Source of the DNA: Spirochaetales bacterium
GTDB taxonomy: Bacteria; Spirochaetota; Spirochaetia; Treponematales; Treponemataceae
Length of the DNA: 64,000 nucleotides
Assembly: GCA_029098225.1 (NCBI GenBank)
Contig: JAQXNX010000030.1
Span: 1 to 64,000, forward strand
Direction of reading: 5' to 3'
Made by a program: the position numbers and the translations under genes. This document shows positions 1-9,103 of this stretch, one piece after another (the stretch's first letter is position 1; every line of letters starts with the position of its first letter). Below the pieces are notes generated by a model. The model saw only the letters and a program-made list of their open reading frames with translations. It ran no database searches and was not told the DNA's origin.

Positions 1-562
1 TTTCAACCTTTTGAATTAATGCAAAAATGATTGAAACAATTGTGTAGACAAAAAACAATCCGACAGCAAGAATTATTGCCATTAGAACTGTGTTTTGCAA
101 AATCGATTTCTTGTCTTCAGGCTGATTGATGTATTTGCAAAACAAAACGCTGAAAAGCAAAGTCTGAGTCATTACTTCCGGCAGACCGATAAAATGAAAG
201 GCAAGCGGCAGCTTAGAATAGATTACGCCTTCGATTGAAGAAGGTGATGAAGACATAGGGCCGATAATTCCAATTCCTACAAACAAAAGCCAGAGAAAAA
301 GCCAGCCGTTTTTTTTTGCTTTGAAAAATTCCCTGAACGGAAGAAGAATAAAGGCAAATAAAAGCCCTCTTATAATCTGGGCAAAAGGGCCAATTGCATT
401 TGCCGTTCCGCCATATTCTCTGAAGTAATCGCTGACTCCGGGCTGCTGCCACCAATAGTCGTAGCGCAGAAGATTTGAGAAAATTACACCGCAGAGAAAA
501 TAAGTCAGACAGTGAACCAATGTGACATAAATTACATACTTAAAAGTTTTGTTGCTTTTCAT
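1..562 (-). CDS. Multi-pass membrane protein, 3' end cut by window
   Basis: The reading frame is open from an ATG at 562 to the window edge (about 187 codons) and its stop lies outside. A good Shine-Dalgarno (GGAGG, 569-573 on the minus strand) precedes the start. The protein begins MKSNKTFKYVIYV and has at least four or five hydrophobic segments separated by short polar loops, with an aromatic DYWWQQPG loop after the first segment. I do not recognise the family. It reads as a conserved hypothetical inner-membrane protein. It is transcribed divergently from the protease gene to its right. Confidence 0.75.
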   Translation of the reverse strand, partial: MKSNKTFKYVIYVTLVHCLTYFLCGVIFSNLLRYDYWWQQPGVSDYFREYGGTANAIGPFAQIIRGLLFAFILLPFREFFKAKKNGWLFLWLLFVGIGIIGPMSSSPSSIEGVIYSKLPLAFHFIGLPEVMTQTLLFSVLFCKYINQPEDKKSILQNTVLMAIILAVGLFFVYTIVSIIFALIQKVE

Positions 563-873
563 AACAACCTCCGCCGCAAAATATATAATAGAAAGCTGTC
601 TAAAGAAACGGGCTTTTTCGCGACTTGCCGTAATATGGTCTTAAGTTGCCGGAATGCTATGATAAAATCTTAATTAAACTTCTGTTTTCTCTGCTTGGCG
701 GATGTTTTTTTTTGTGATGAAAATTATTAGTCCGTATCCTTTTTCGTATTTTTCAAGCGTTGACATTCTCTTTCCTGCATGTATATTATATATATAATTT
801 TATGTTTTGAATTTTTGCGACGCGAAAATGATTAATTTAAAATTGTAAATCTTAAAAAATAAAAGGTGATATT
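563..873. other. Intergenic region between divergent genes
   Basis: This 311-bp AT-rich stretch separates the membrane-protein gene (leftward) from the protease gene (rightward). It holds the promoter at 760-787 for the protease and the ribosome binding site of the left gene. I see no convincing small gene or structured RNA in the rest. Confidence 0.6.
760..787 (+). promoter_or_regulatory. Sigma-70-type promoter of the protease gene
   Basis: TTGACA (760-765) and TATATT (782-787) are separated by 16 bp, a near-consensus housekeeping promoter. It predicts a start near 794 and a leader of about 80 nt before the ATG at 874. Confidence 0.6.
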
Positions 874-2613
874 ATGAAAAGTGTTAAACAGTTTTTTTTC
901 TGCGCTGCTATTTTCTTTTTAATTACTTTTTCAACATGGTCTCAGTCTCTCCGTGATTATGTATGTGTTGTCCGTGGAAATCTGTCTTCAGAAAACAAAA
1001 CATTCCTTACTGATTTGAAAGACTCTCTTGAACGCAATGGATATTCTTTTTATGCCGGATATATTGGTTCTTTTCTGGAAGGTACATTTGGTTCAGGATT
1101 TATCTGGTATGCTCCAGATGGCAAGCCTTATATCGTAACTAACCGACATGTTGTTGGCGGTTATGAATCTGTAAATCTTTCTTTTGACAATGATGATGGC
1201 TCTGTTTCTGAATTTAAGGAATTAAAAATTGTTTTCTCTGATGATGAAGTTGATATAGCTCTTGTTGCTCTTCCTGCTAGCTTTAAGAAAGATGGACTTG
1301 TTTTTTCAAGTGCAAAAATTTCTGACGGAGATGATGTTTATTCAGCAGGATTCCCTGGACTTGGGGGAGAACCAAGCTGGCAGTTTGGGAAAGGTATTAT
1401 TTCAAATTCTTCAGCAAAAATAAAGGATTTGATTTCTCCTGATATTTCAACTGTAATTCAGCATACAGCTCAGGTTGATGGCGGAAACTCAGGTGGTCCT
1501 CTTCTTTTAAAAGATTCTTCTGTAAAAAGTGGATACAAAGTTTGTGGTGTAAATACATGGAGTGCAAACTCTCGTCAGAATACAAACTTTTCTATTCCGG
1601 CTGCAACAGTAGAAAAACTGATCAAATCAAAATTTATTCAGAAAGAAGACAATTCATTTGATAATGCTTCAGTAAAATTTATTAAGGCTACTGAAGAAAA
1701 AGATGATTTTTCAAAACTTGTTCCATTTATTTCTAATGCAATGGTTTCTGCATATGGTGAAAAAGCCTTAAAAGATGTTCTTGCAAAAGCACCTTCTGAT
1801 GTTCGATCTTATATTTCAGATGTTTTTGAATATCACCCGATTGAAGGTTTAAGATATTCTCTTGCTTATCAGGTTTGGAAAAAAATCTATTCAGATTCTA
1901 ATCGCACTGATGTAAAAGAAGTTCAGGATGAAGCAACAGGTAAAAAAGTTATTTTTGTTAAAGGAGAAAATTCATTCAATTCATTCTGGATTGAAGAACA
2001 GGGAAACTGGAAGCTTTCTGAATTTGAAGGAGTAGAAGCCGACTCAAAGAAAGCCAAAAAAGATAAGGCAAGAAATAATAGCGGTTCGATTTTTTCTTTT
2101 GAAGATCCTGGGATTTTCTCTATTGCAGGCGGATATTTAAGAAACATTAATGATACAGCAAATGGATTTACTATTGATTTACAGACTCGCTTTAATGTTT
2201 TTTCAATCGGTATGTTTGCAATGAAGGACACTGTTGTTCATTATGCTGAATATTATGTTGATGTCTGGAACTTTAAAGATTCAGATAAAAAAACAATTGC
2301 TACAGGTGTATTCTGTTTTGGACCACAGATTAGTTTAAGAGTTCCTTTAAAATTTGGAGATTTCCTGGCACTTCCTTTTGCAGAAGCTCATGCTGGTATT
2401 GCAATTCCTAAAAACTTCTTTGATTCAAATCTGTTCCCAGTTTATGCAGGTTTTGGTGGTGGAGTAGAATTTGCATGGTGTACAGATTATATAATTTCTC
2501 CATTTGCCGGAGCAAAATTTATGTTGAATAATTTCTTCCAGAAAAACCCGGATGATGTTTTTTCAAAACCGGAATTTTCTATTTATGCTGGTATAAAATT
2601 AGGAACCTGGTAA
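874..2613 (+). CDS. Secreted trypsin-like serine protease with C-terminal barrel-like domain
   Basis: A 579-residue protein. A signal peptide covers about the first 23 residues. A chymotrypsin-fold domain follows with the triad His92 (NRHVVGG), Asp127 (VDIALVAL) and Ser206 (GGNSGGPLLL), the layout of HtrA/DegP-like and V8-like proteases. No PDZ domain is evident. From about residue 400 the protein changes to alternating hydrophobic/polar segments (SIAGGYLRN, FCFGPQISLRV, YAGIKLGTW), which suggests an outer-membrane or beta-sandwich C-terminal domain. The ribosome binding site is AAGGTGA. Two small envelope proteins follow closely (21-nt gap), so the three genes are probably co-transcribed. 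Protease activity is well supported by the triad; the substrate and the barrel reading are inference. Confidence 0.8.
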   Translation: MKSVKQFFFCAAIFFLITFSTWSQSLRDYVCVVRGNLSSENKTFLTDLKDSLERNGYSFYAGYIGSFLEGTFGSGFIWYAPDGKPYIVTNRHVVGGYESVNLSFDNDDGSVSEFKELKIVFSDDEVDIALVALPASFKKDGLVFSSAKISDGDDVYSAGFPGLGGEPSWQFGKGIISNSSAKIKDLISPDISTVIQHTAQVDGGNSGGPLLLKDSSVKSGYKVCGVNTWSANSRQNTNFSIPAATVEKLIKSKFIQKEDNSFDNASVKFIKATEEKDDFSKLVPFISNAMVSAYGEKALKDVLAKAPSDVRSYISDVFEYHPIEGLRYSLAYQVWKKIYSDSNRTDVKEVQDEATGKKVIFVKGENSFNSFWIEEQGNWKLSEFEGVEADSKKAKKDKARNNSGSIFSFEDPGIFSIAGGYLRNINDTANGFTIDLQTRFNVFSIGMFAMKDTVVHYAEYYVDVWNFKDSDKKTIATGVFCFGPQISLRVPLKFGDFLALPFAEAHAGIAIPKNFFDSNLFPVYAGFGGGVEFAWCTDYIISPFAGAKFMLNNFFQKNPDDVFSKPEFSIYAGIKLGTW

Positions 2614-2634
2614 ATTATAGCTTAGGAGGTTGAT

Positions 2635-3195
2635 ATGAATAAAAAAATAATTTTTGCAATGCTGACTGGTATTGCCCTGCTTTGTCTTTCTGGTTGTGCA
2701 TCAACTGGTGGAGCCAAATCAGAATCTTCAATTAAAAAGGAAATAAAAAATAGTGAATTTTTAGGACCAAAGGAAGGGGCTTTGCTTTTTGGTCATAACG
2801 TTGTCTGGAGCGAATTCTTGCAGCAGAATCCGGATTATGGATATAAACTTTATAAGACAAACTGGCGGGATGAATCAACAACAATTGTGCTTGTTACAAT
2901 TGTGAATAATATGACATTTCTTGAGCCTTTACCTGTAGGTTCAGAACTAAAGCTTTATAAAACTTCTTACTACAGTGGAAATACTCATTATACAGATTAT
3001 TATGGAATTGCCGGTGTAGATATTGTTTTGAATAAACCCGGACTTTTCTTCTATGGTGATAATTATGAAGAAAAAGATAGAGCCGAAGCTGAATTAAAAG
3101 CTCTTGAAATCCTTTACAAATATTTTAAGGGAACAGGTTCTGAATGGGAAACAGAAATTGTGAACCGCATGGAGGAATTGAAAAATGCAAAATAA
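2635..3195 (+). CDS. Hypothetical lipoprotein
   Basis: A 186-residue protein with a lipoprotein signal and a lipobox LSGC at Cys21, so it should be lipid-anchored in the envelope. The ribosome binding site is TTAGGAGG. The mature part is short, mixed in charge, with aromatic repeats around YKLYKTNW and KLYKTSYYSGN. I do not recognise a family. It lies between the protease and another small secreted protein and overlaps the latter by 11 nt, so the three may form a functional unit in the periplasm or outer membrane. Confidence 0.75.
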   Translation: MNKKIIFAMLTGIALLCLSGCASTGGAKSESSIKKEIKNSEFLGPKEGALLFGHNVVWSEFLQQNPDYGYKLYKTNWRDESTTIVLVTIVNNMTFLEPLPVGSELKLYKTSYYSGNTHYTDYYGIAGVDIVLNKPGLFFYGDNYEEKDRAEAELKALEILYKYFKGTGSEWETEIVNRMEELKNAK

Positions 3196-3760
3196 GTCAA
3201 AGTTTTTTATTTTTTTATTGATGATATTATGTTCAGGATCACTTTATGCTGCTAAAGCTAAAAATCGTGCTGAACCAAAAAGAGGTAAAATTCTTGTTAT
3301 TGGAAAAATTGCTTATTCACAGCCTATAGATACTGCAGCTCGCGAAGAAGCCTTTACTGCCGGAACAAAATGGCAGCCTGGTAAAGAAAAAGATTTCTGG
3401 CATAAAGCTAATTTTAAAGAAAGTTCAAATACTGAAGCTACAGAAGGACTTGATGGATATTTTTATGCTGAATTAAAACCTTCTAAGGATGGAACTGTTC
3501 ATCTTAATAGTTTTTCTGTTGCTATGTTTTCAAGCGTTAACTGGTATAATCAGTTTAATTTGCCGGGTGAAGTAACAATAAATGTTCCGGATGATGCAGT
3601 TTATCTTTATATTGGTACATTTGAATATGAGCTTGATTATGCACTTCGTACAGTTGGTTTCCGTCATCTTGATGAATATGAACGGGCCCAGAAAGATTTA
3701 AGCCGGGAAATTGGTAAAGAAATTGAACTTTATCGTGGTGTATTAAAGTTTGACGAATAA
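3185..3760 (+). CDS. Small secreted protein of unknown function
   Basis: A 191-residue protein with a signal peptide (residues 1 to about 22, ending SLYAAKA). The start ATG overlaps the end of the preceding lipoprotein gene and uses a GGAGG site inside it, which points to translational coupling. The body looks like a beta-sandwich with segments such as KRGKILVIGKI and DDAVYLYIGTFEYEL. No catalytic motif is visible. An intrinsic terminator follows, so this is the last gene of the protease operon. Confidence 0.7.
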   Translation: MQNKSKFFIFLLMILCSGSLYAAKAKNRAEPKRGKILVIGKIAYSQPIDTAAREEAFTAGTKWQPGKEKDFWHKANFKESSNTEATEGLDGYFYAELKPSKDGTVHLNSFSVAMFSSVNWYNQFNLPGEVTINVPDDAVYLYIGTFEYELDYALRTVGFRHLDEYERAQKDLSREIGKEIELYRGVLKFDE

Positions 3761-3796
3761 ATAAATATTCAAAAATAATTTTTTATTCTATACAAT

Positions 3797-3855
3797 AAAA
3801 AAAGAGATTCCTGATTATGCTAAAAGTTGTCGGCTTTCAGGAAGCTCTTTTTTTA
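3797..3855 (+). terminator. Intrinsic terminator of the protease operon
   Basis: An inverted repeat, AAAGAG-A-TTCCTGA against TCAGGAA-G-CTCTTT, with one A/G mismatch encloses a loop of about 20 nt and is followed by a T run. It separates the protease operon from the topoisomerase gene. Confidence 0.75.
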
Positions 3856-3872
3856 CTTTGAGAGGGTACTAC

Positions 3873-3901
3873 TTGACTTTAGTGTCATCTCATAATAAAA
3901 T
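3873..3901 (+). promoter_or_regulatory. Promoter of the ParE-type topoisomerase gene
   Basis: TTGACT (3873-3878) and TAAAAT (3896-3901) are 17 bp apart. The predicted start is near 3908, about 29 nt before the ATG at 3937. Confidence 0.55.
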
Positions 3902-3936
3902 TCTACTATTACAAATATCATTTTTGGGTGGGAAAA

Positions 3937-6198
3937 ATGGCTGATAAATCTTCTACTTCTAAAGGCGGGCTTTCGGCTCGTATTGCCGCTATGCAGGCAG
4001 CAGAAAAGGTTGCTGCAAAGGCACCCGCAAAGACGGCTGCAAAAACTACAGCAGCTTCAAAAGTAACAGCAAAGCCGGCTGCAAAGACTATAGCGAAACC
4101 AACTGTAAAAGCTTCTGCATCCAAAGCTGCTGCTTCTTCAAAAACTGTAAAAGCAGCACCAGCTGTAAAGACTCAGGCAAAATCAACAGTTGCAAAAACT
4201 GCTGCAGCAAGTAAATCTGCCGCAGCTGCAAAAACAGCTGTAAAGCCTGCTGCCGTAAAAACTGCTTCTACCACAAAGTCAGCAGTTTCTTCAAAAGCTC
4301 CGGCAAAACCAGCACCGGCCAAGGCTCCTGCAAAATCATCTAAAGCTGCAGCTCCGGCAAAGCCTGGCGTTTACGACGAAAATTCCATCCAGCATCTTGA
4401 AGGTCTTGAGCATATCCGCCTGCGCCCGGGTATGTACATCGGTTCCCTCGGCGACGGTTCAAACGAAAACGACGGTATTTATATTCTTCTTAAGGAAGGA
4501 ATCGATAACTCTGTAGACGAGTTCTCTCAGGGCTTTGGTAAAAAAATTGATATAGAAATTAAAGACGGCCGTGTAAAAATCCGCGACTACGGACGAGGTA
4601 TTCCTCTTGGAAAACTCGAAGACTGCGTTTCCAACGTAAACACTGGTGCTAAGTACAACAACAGCGTATTCAAGCAGGCAATCGGTATGAACGGTGTAGG
4701 TATTAAAGCTACTAACGCGCTTTCTTCTTACTTCCGTGCGGCTTCAATCCGCGACGGTAAAATGGCAGTTGTTGAATTTCAGAAAGGTGAAAAAATCAGC
4801 GGAAAAACCGGCAATGCAAAGCCTGGAGTTCCAAACGGAACCTACCTTGAGTTTGAGCCGGATACAGAGCTCTTCGGTAAATACAGCTTCAACATGGAGT
4901 ATGTAGAAAAGCGGCTCTGGAATTATGCCTACCTCAACCCGGGACTTTTGCTCCGCTGTAACGGCCAGGATTATGTAAGTCAGAATGGTATTCAGGATTT
5001 GCTTGAACATGAGATGGACGGAAAGTCTCTCTACAAAATCTTCAGTTACAAGGGTGAAAATCTTGAGTTTGTTTTGACTCACACAAACAGTCTTGATAAA
5101 TACGTTTATTCATTTGTAAATGGCCAGAGTACAGAAGATGGTGGTACCCATGTTACTTCCTTCCTTGATGGTGTTACAAAGGGTGTAAATTCCTTCTTCA
5201 AAAAAGAATACGATGAAAAGGATGTCTGCGGTGGATTAATCTGTGCCCTCAAAATCGGCCTTGATAATCCTATGTTTACAAGCCAGACAAAGAACAAGCT
5301 TGGTAACGTAGAAATCCGCGCTCCAATTATTAAGGAAGTTCAGCTTGCAGTTGATGACTGGCTGCGTCATAATCCGGATGTAGCCGGCGCGCTGGAAGAT
5401 AAAATTATTAAAAACCAGAAGGCCCGCAACGAAATCAACAGCGTAACCGAAAAGCAGATTCGCGAAGCTGAAAAATCAGTTATGCTTAAAATTAAAAAGC
5501 TTAAGGATTGTAAGTACCACCTTCAGGATGGAGAGAAGGGTGCAAACTCTATGATTTTCATTACTGAGGGAGATTCTGCGACAGGTTCTATGGTAGGAAG
5601 CCGCGATGTTTCTTATCAGGCAATTTTCTCTCTGCGCGGTAAGCCTGAAAATATGTACGGCCGAAAAAAATCTGCACTTTTCGAAAACGAAGAGCTTAAA
5701 AACCTCACCTTCAGTCTTGGAGTTCAGAAGGACATTGAAGGCCTGCGCTACGATAAAATCATCATCGCAACCGATGCCGATAACGACGGCTTCCATATCA
5801 GAAATCTTGTTATGACTTATCTGCTTCTTTTCTTTGAAGAGCTGGTTTTGACAGGTCACGTTTATATTCTCGAAACTCCGCTTTTCCGTGTACGCAATAA
5901 ATCAAAAACCGTTTACTGCTACTCAGAAGAAAGCCGCGATAAAGAAGTTGCTAAAATGGGAAAATCAGCAGAAGTTACACGATTTAAGGGACTTGGAGAA
6001 ATCAACCCTAGCGAGTTCGGGCAGTTCATCTTCCCTCGTAAGGAAGGAGAACTAGAGGATAAGGGAATGCATCTTACACCTGTAACAATTCAGACTCTTA
6101 AGAATGTTCCTGAGGTCCTTAAATTTTACATGGGTAACAACACTCCTGAGCGTCGTGAGTTTATTGTTCATCATCTTGCAGCTGAGATTGATGCATAA
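3937..6198 (+). CDS. parE: Type IIA topoisomerase B subunit (ParE/GyrB-like) with Ala/Lys-rich N-terminal tail
   Basis: A 753-residue ATPase/TOPRIM subunit. Residues 1-142 are almost only Ala, Lys, Ser, Thr, Pro and Val in AKP/KPAAK-type repeats, like a histone H1 tail. The enzyme core starts near residue 143: HLEGLEHIRLRPGMYIGS, the GHKL ATPase fold with DYGRGIP and NGVGIKATNALS, then the TOPRIM motifs EGDSATG and ATDADNDGFH with the metal-binding acidic residues. It would act with a GyrA/ParC partner in DNA supercoiling or decatenation; no such gene adjoins it. A GTG at 3928 is in frame, but GGGTGGGA sits 4-5 nt before the ATG at 3937, so I chose that. ParE rather than GyrB is suggested by the divergent ATPase motif and the absence of an adjacent gyrA, but is not proven. 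Confidence 0.85.
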   Translation: MADKSSTSKGGLSARIAAMQAAEKVAAKAPAKTAAKTTAASKVTAKPAAKTIAKPTVKASASKAAASSKTVKAAPAVKTQAKSTVAKTAAASKSAAAAKTAVKPAAVKTASTTKSAVSSKAPAKPAPAKAPAKSSKAAAPAKPGVYDENSIQHLEGLEHIRLRPGMYIGSLGDGSNENDGIYILLKEGIDNSVDEFSQGFGKKIDIEIKDGRVKIRDYGRGIPLGKLEDCVSNVNTGAKYNNSVFKQAIGMNGVGIKATNALSSYFRAASIRDGKMAVVEFQKGEKISGKTGNAKPGVPNGTYLEFEPDTELFGKYSFNMEYVEKRLWNYAYLNPGLLLRCNGQDYVSQNGIQDLLEHEMDGKSLYKIFSYKGENLEFVLTHTNSLDKYVYSFVNGQSTEDGGTHVTSFLDGVTKGVNSFFKKEYDEKDVCGGLICALKIGLDNPMFTSQTKNKLGNVEIRAPIIKEVQLAVDDWLRHNPDVAGALEDKIIKNQKARNEINSVTEKQIREAEKSVMLKIKKLKDCKYHLQDGEKGANSMIFITEGDSATGSMVGSRDVSYQAIFSLRGKPENMYGRKKSALFENEELKNLTFSLGVQKDIEGLRYDKIIIATDADNDGFHIRNLVMTYLLLFFEELVLTGHVYILETPLFRVRNKSKTVYCYSEESRDKEVAKMGKSAEVTRFKGLGEINPSEFGQFIFPRKEGELEDKGMHLTPVTIQTLKNVPEVLKFYMGNNTPERREFIVHHLAAEIDA

Positions 6199-6210
6199 TC
6201 TGTAGGTATT

Positions 6211-6341
6211 CTGCCGCGGTGGATGAATGCATCTGTGAAATGTCTTGGCGAATAGCCGCGGTGAATTCAATTCATCGGCAAATATCTTCGGTGAATGAAT
6301 TCATCGTTGAATAGCCGCGGTGAATCAATAACGCCGGTAAC
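6211..6341. repeat. Degenerate GC-rich repeats of about 30 bp with palindromic cores
   Basis: The word AATAGCCGCGGTGAAT occurs at 6251 and 6310, with a variant (AATATCTTCGGTGAAT) at 6281, giving a period of 29-30 bp. A further related copy begins near 6212. Each unit contains a TGAATT/AATTCA-type dyad, so hairpins can form. The stretch follows the topoisomerase stop codon and is richer in G+C than nearby intergenic DNA. Confidence 0.65.
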
Positions 6342-6424
6342 ATCATTTTTTCGCATATTCTCATAATTGAAAATCCCCTCGAAATATTATATATTCTCAT
6401 AAAGTAATGTTTAGAGGTAGAACT

Positions 6425-7648
6425 ATGATAAAAAGAAATATTGGTTTTTCAAATCTTACAGCAGGCTATTTGTTTCCTGAGGTTGCAAGAAGACGCCGCG
6501 AGTATCTTTCTGCGCATCCGGATGCTAAAATCATAAGTCTTGGAATTGGTAATACAACAGAGCCTCTTCCTCAGTATATTGCAAAAGCTATGTCAGATTA
6601 TTCTTTAGGTCTTGCAACAAAAGAAGGTTATTCAGGTTATGGCGATGAACAGGGACTTACTCAGCTTCGCGAAAGAATTGCAGAAGTTTTTTATCCTGGA
6701 ATTATTTCTGGTGACGAAGTGTTTATTTCTGATGGCGCAAAATGCGATATTGCAAGAATTCAGACTTTATTCGGAAGAAAAGTAAAAGTTGCCGTTCAGG
6801 ATCCTTCTTATCCAGTTTATGTTGATGGTTCAGTTATTGCAGGTGCTGCTGGAAAAAATACAGGAAGCGGTTATAAAGGCATTACATATATGCCATGTAC
6901 TCCTGAAAATAACTTTTTCCCGGACATATCAAAAATTAAGAAAAACTCACTGATTTATTTCTGTTCGCCAAATAATCCTACAGGTGCAGTTTCTACAAAA
7001 GAAGATTTAAAGAAACTTGTTGATTTTGCAAACGCAAATGGCTGCATAATTATTTTTGATGCAGCTTATCGTGAATTTATCCGCGATGAAAATCTTCCTA
7101 AATCTATTTTTGAAATTGAAGGAAGTCGTACCTGTTCAATTGAAATAAATTCATTTTCTAAGCCGGCAGGCTTTACAGGAGTTCGTCTTGGCTGGTCTAT
7201 AGTTCCTAAAGAACTTAAATTTGCAGATGGTTCAAGTGTTCACAAAGACTGGAACCGTGTTATGACAACTCTTTTTAATGGAGCTTCTAATGTTGCTCAG
7301 GCTGGCGGACTTGCCTGTCTTGATAAAGAAGGACTTGCTGCGATGAAAGGTGTTATTGATTACTATCTCGAAAATGCTAGGCTCATTCAGCATACTTTTG
7401 AAGGTGAAAACTTTAAGAAGATGAATGCTCAGGTTTATTTTACAGGCAATTCTCCATATATATGGGTTAAATTTCCTGGAAAAAAGAGCTGGGAAGTATT
7501 TGATTCTATTTTAGATAAATGTCGTGTTGTTACAACTCCTGGCAGTGGCTTTGGTCCTGCCGGCGAAAGCTTTATACGAATCAGTGCTTTTGGACATAAA
7601 GAGGATGTAGAAGAAGCCTGCAAAAGACTTGCTGATTTTTCTCTTTAA
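6425..7648 (+). CDS. dapL: LL-diaminopimelate aminotransferase
   Basis: A 407-residue PLP-dependent fold-type I aminotransferase. It converts tetrahydrodipicolinate and glutamate directly to LL-diaminopimelate in lysine and peptidoglycan precursor synthesis. Family features seen are LGIGNTTEPLP near the N-terminus, DPSYPVYVDGSV, CSPNNPTGAVS and IIFDAAYREF (PLP-contacting Asp/Tyr), and the Schiff-base lysine in SFSKPAGFTGVRLGW. Length and motifs fit DapL better than aspartate aminotransferases. An in-frame ATG at 6407 exists, but AGAGGTAG lies just before the ATG at 6425, which I take as the start. It is a single gene; the next gene converges on it with a 10-bp gap. Confidence 0.9.
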   Translation: MIKRNIGFSNLTAGYLFPEVARRRREYLSAHPDAKIISLGIGNTTEPLPQYIAKAMSDYSLGLATKEGYSGYGDEQGLTQLRERIAEVFYPGIISGDEVFISDGAKCDIARIQTLFGRKVKVAVQDPSYPVYVDGSVIAGAAGKNTGSGYKGITYMPCTPENNFFPDISKIKKNSLIYFCSPNNPTGAVSTKEDLKKLVDFANANGCIIIFDAAYREFIRDENLPKSIFEIEGSRTCSIEINSFSKPAGFTGVRLGWSIVPKELKFADGSSVHKDWNRVMTTLFNGASNVAQAGGLACLDKEGLAAMKGVIDYYLENARLIQHTFEGENFKKMNAQVYFTGNSPYIWVKFPGKKSWEVFDSILDKCRVVTTPGSGFGPAGESFIRISAFGHKEDVEEACKRLADFSL

Positions 7649-7658
7649 TTATTCAATT

Positions 7659-8879
7659 CTAGAATTTTGTTCTGTAGCCTAAATCTATTGTAACAATATT
7701 ACATGGATTTCGGCGCAGAATTTCCATAATCCTTACACTTGCCATAAAATGAAGCTCTCCGCCAAGAAAATCTGTGGTAGTGTAGGGAGTTATGTTTGCG
7801 CTTAGATAATCTGTATTTATTGAATTCAATTTATCCGAATCTGCAAAATCCATAACAGTAAAATCAATTAATGCTGCAGCAAAATGACAGCCGATTGTAA
7901 AGAATTTTTTACCGATTTTTATATCTTCGCTGTAAATATTTAAGTCTGCTCCAAGATTTCCGTCTACAAATAAAAGACTTCGTACAGTTTTTGAAGGAAT
8001 TGAGTATAAACTTATATTTGTGTGAAAGTTATGTGTAATAAATCTTGGCTCAAAAATAAAATAAATATCATCACCAGAAATTTCAAGATTTCCTTTCTTT
8101 TTCAGGCCTGCATTGTAAAGGCCGCCCTGCAAGAAAAGCCCGTTTGTATAATTATTTCCAATAAGAATAGTTGTTCCTGCATGCCAGTAAAGTTTTTCTA
8201 CAGCGATTAACAGCTCTTCATATTTTTTCTGATCATCATCAATAATAGGGAATCCAACTCCACCGGCAATATCCCATGTAAAATATTGGAGGTTTCCTGC
8301 AAATCTTAAATCGGAGTTAAATACGTAGTAATCATCATCCTCGTGATTCATATATAGATATAAGCCACCGGCAACAGGAGAACTTTGTGGTCTTATAACG
8401 TCTGCAATTCCTATTCCTGAAAGCGGATAAAGATTTGAACCAGCAAAGCCAAGATAACTTTCTGTAATTTTAGAAGCTATTGGTTCAATACTAAAATATC
8501 TTTGAAGAAAAATATCTGTTCCTATAGGATCATATTTTCCAAGGAAGAAACTAAGATAATTCATGGAGTTTGCTAATGAAGCTCTTCCTATAATAGAAAC
8601 TTCATCAATCATAAAAATGGATTCACTTTTTCTGAAAATAGATTCGCTTATTAAGTTTCCTGAATCAAGCGAAAATTCCAGATGTGACCAGATATTTGGT
8701 GTAAAATTAAGCTGACCGGCAAAAAATGCCTGGAGTTTTAGCTGAGGAGAAAAAACATCAGAATCCTGACTTCCAAAATTCAGTTTTCCGCCTGTATATC
8801 CGCTGAAATAACTTTCACAAAAAACACTCGTATTTAATAAAATAAAAAAAGTTAATGCAATATGAAATTTATGTTTCAT
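7659..8879 (-). CDS. Outer-membrane beta-barrel-like protein
   Basis: A 406-residue protein with an N-terminal signal peptide (residues 1-21, ending VFCES). It consists of alternating hydrophobic/polar strands throughout and ends LGYRTKF, with the C-terminal aromatic residue typical of barrels recognised by BamA. Asp/Asn-rich loops (NHEDDDYYVFN) fit extracellular or periplasmic turns. The ribosome binding site is GAGGT. Treponemal genomes carry many such proteins of unknown cargo, and I cannot name a family. The upstream DNA contains TCCGATAA (minus strand, near 8913-8920), which resembles a sigma-28 -10 element, but the -35 is imperfect. Confidence 0.7.
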   Translation of the reverse strand: MKHKFHIALTFFILLNTSVFCESYFSGYTGGKLNFGSQDSDVFSPQLKLQAFFAGQLNFTPNIWSHLEFSLDSGNLISESIFRKSESIFMIDEVSIIGRASLANSMNYLSFFLGKYDPIGTDIFLQRYFSIEPIASKITESYLGFAGSNLYPLSGIGIADVIRPQSSPVAGGLYLYMNHEDDDYYVFNSDLRFAGNLQYFTWDIAGGVGFPIIDDDQKKYEELLIAVEKLYWHAGTTILIGNNYTNGLFLQGGLYNAGLKKKGNLEISGDDIYFIFEPRFITHNFHTNISLYSIPSKTVRSLLFVDGNLGADLNIYSEDIKIGKKFFTIGCHFAAALIDFTVMDFADSDKLNSINTDYLSANITPYTTTDFLGGELHFMASVRIMEILRRNPCNIVTIDLGYRTKF

Positions 8880-9103
8880 AAAAATACCTCAGTTTAAAAC
8901 CTTATCATTCTATTATCGGAATAAAGCACTATATTCTATAGAATAAGTTTAAAAAGAAGGTTTATTAATATTTTTCTGAGGATTGTTATAAAAGCTTATA
9001 TTTTCACTGCAAAAATATATAATCAGCCATTTTTTAATGCATAATATTGATGAATTTATATGGAATGTAAAATTATTACATAATAAAAAATGAAATTTTT
9101 CTC

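Noticed and set aside
3918..4124. Ala/Phe/Val-rich frame antisense to the topoisomerase tail
   Set aside because: It is the mirror image of the Ala/Lys repeat on the other strand and has no independent support.
7655..7666. AATTCTAGAATT palindrome between dapL and the convergent gene as a terminator
   Set aside because: No loop and no convincing T run; probably chance in AT-rich DNA.
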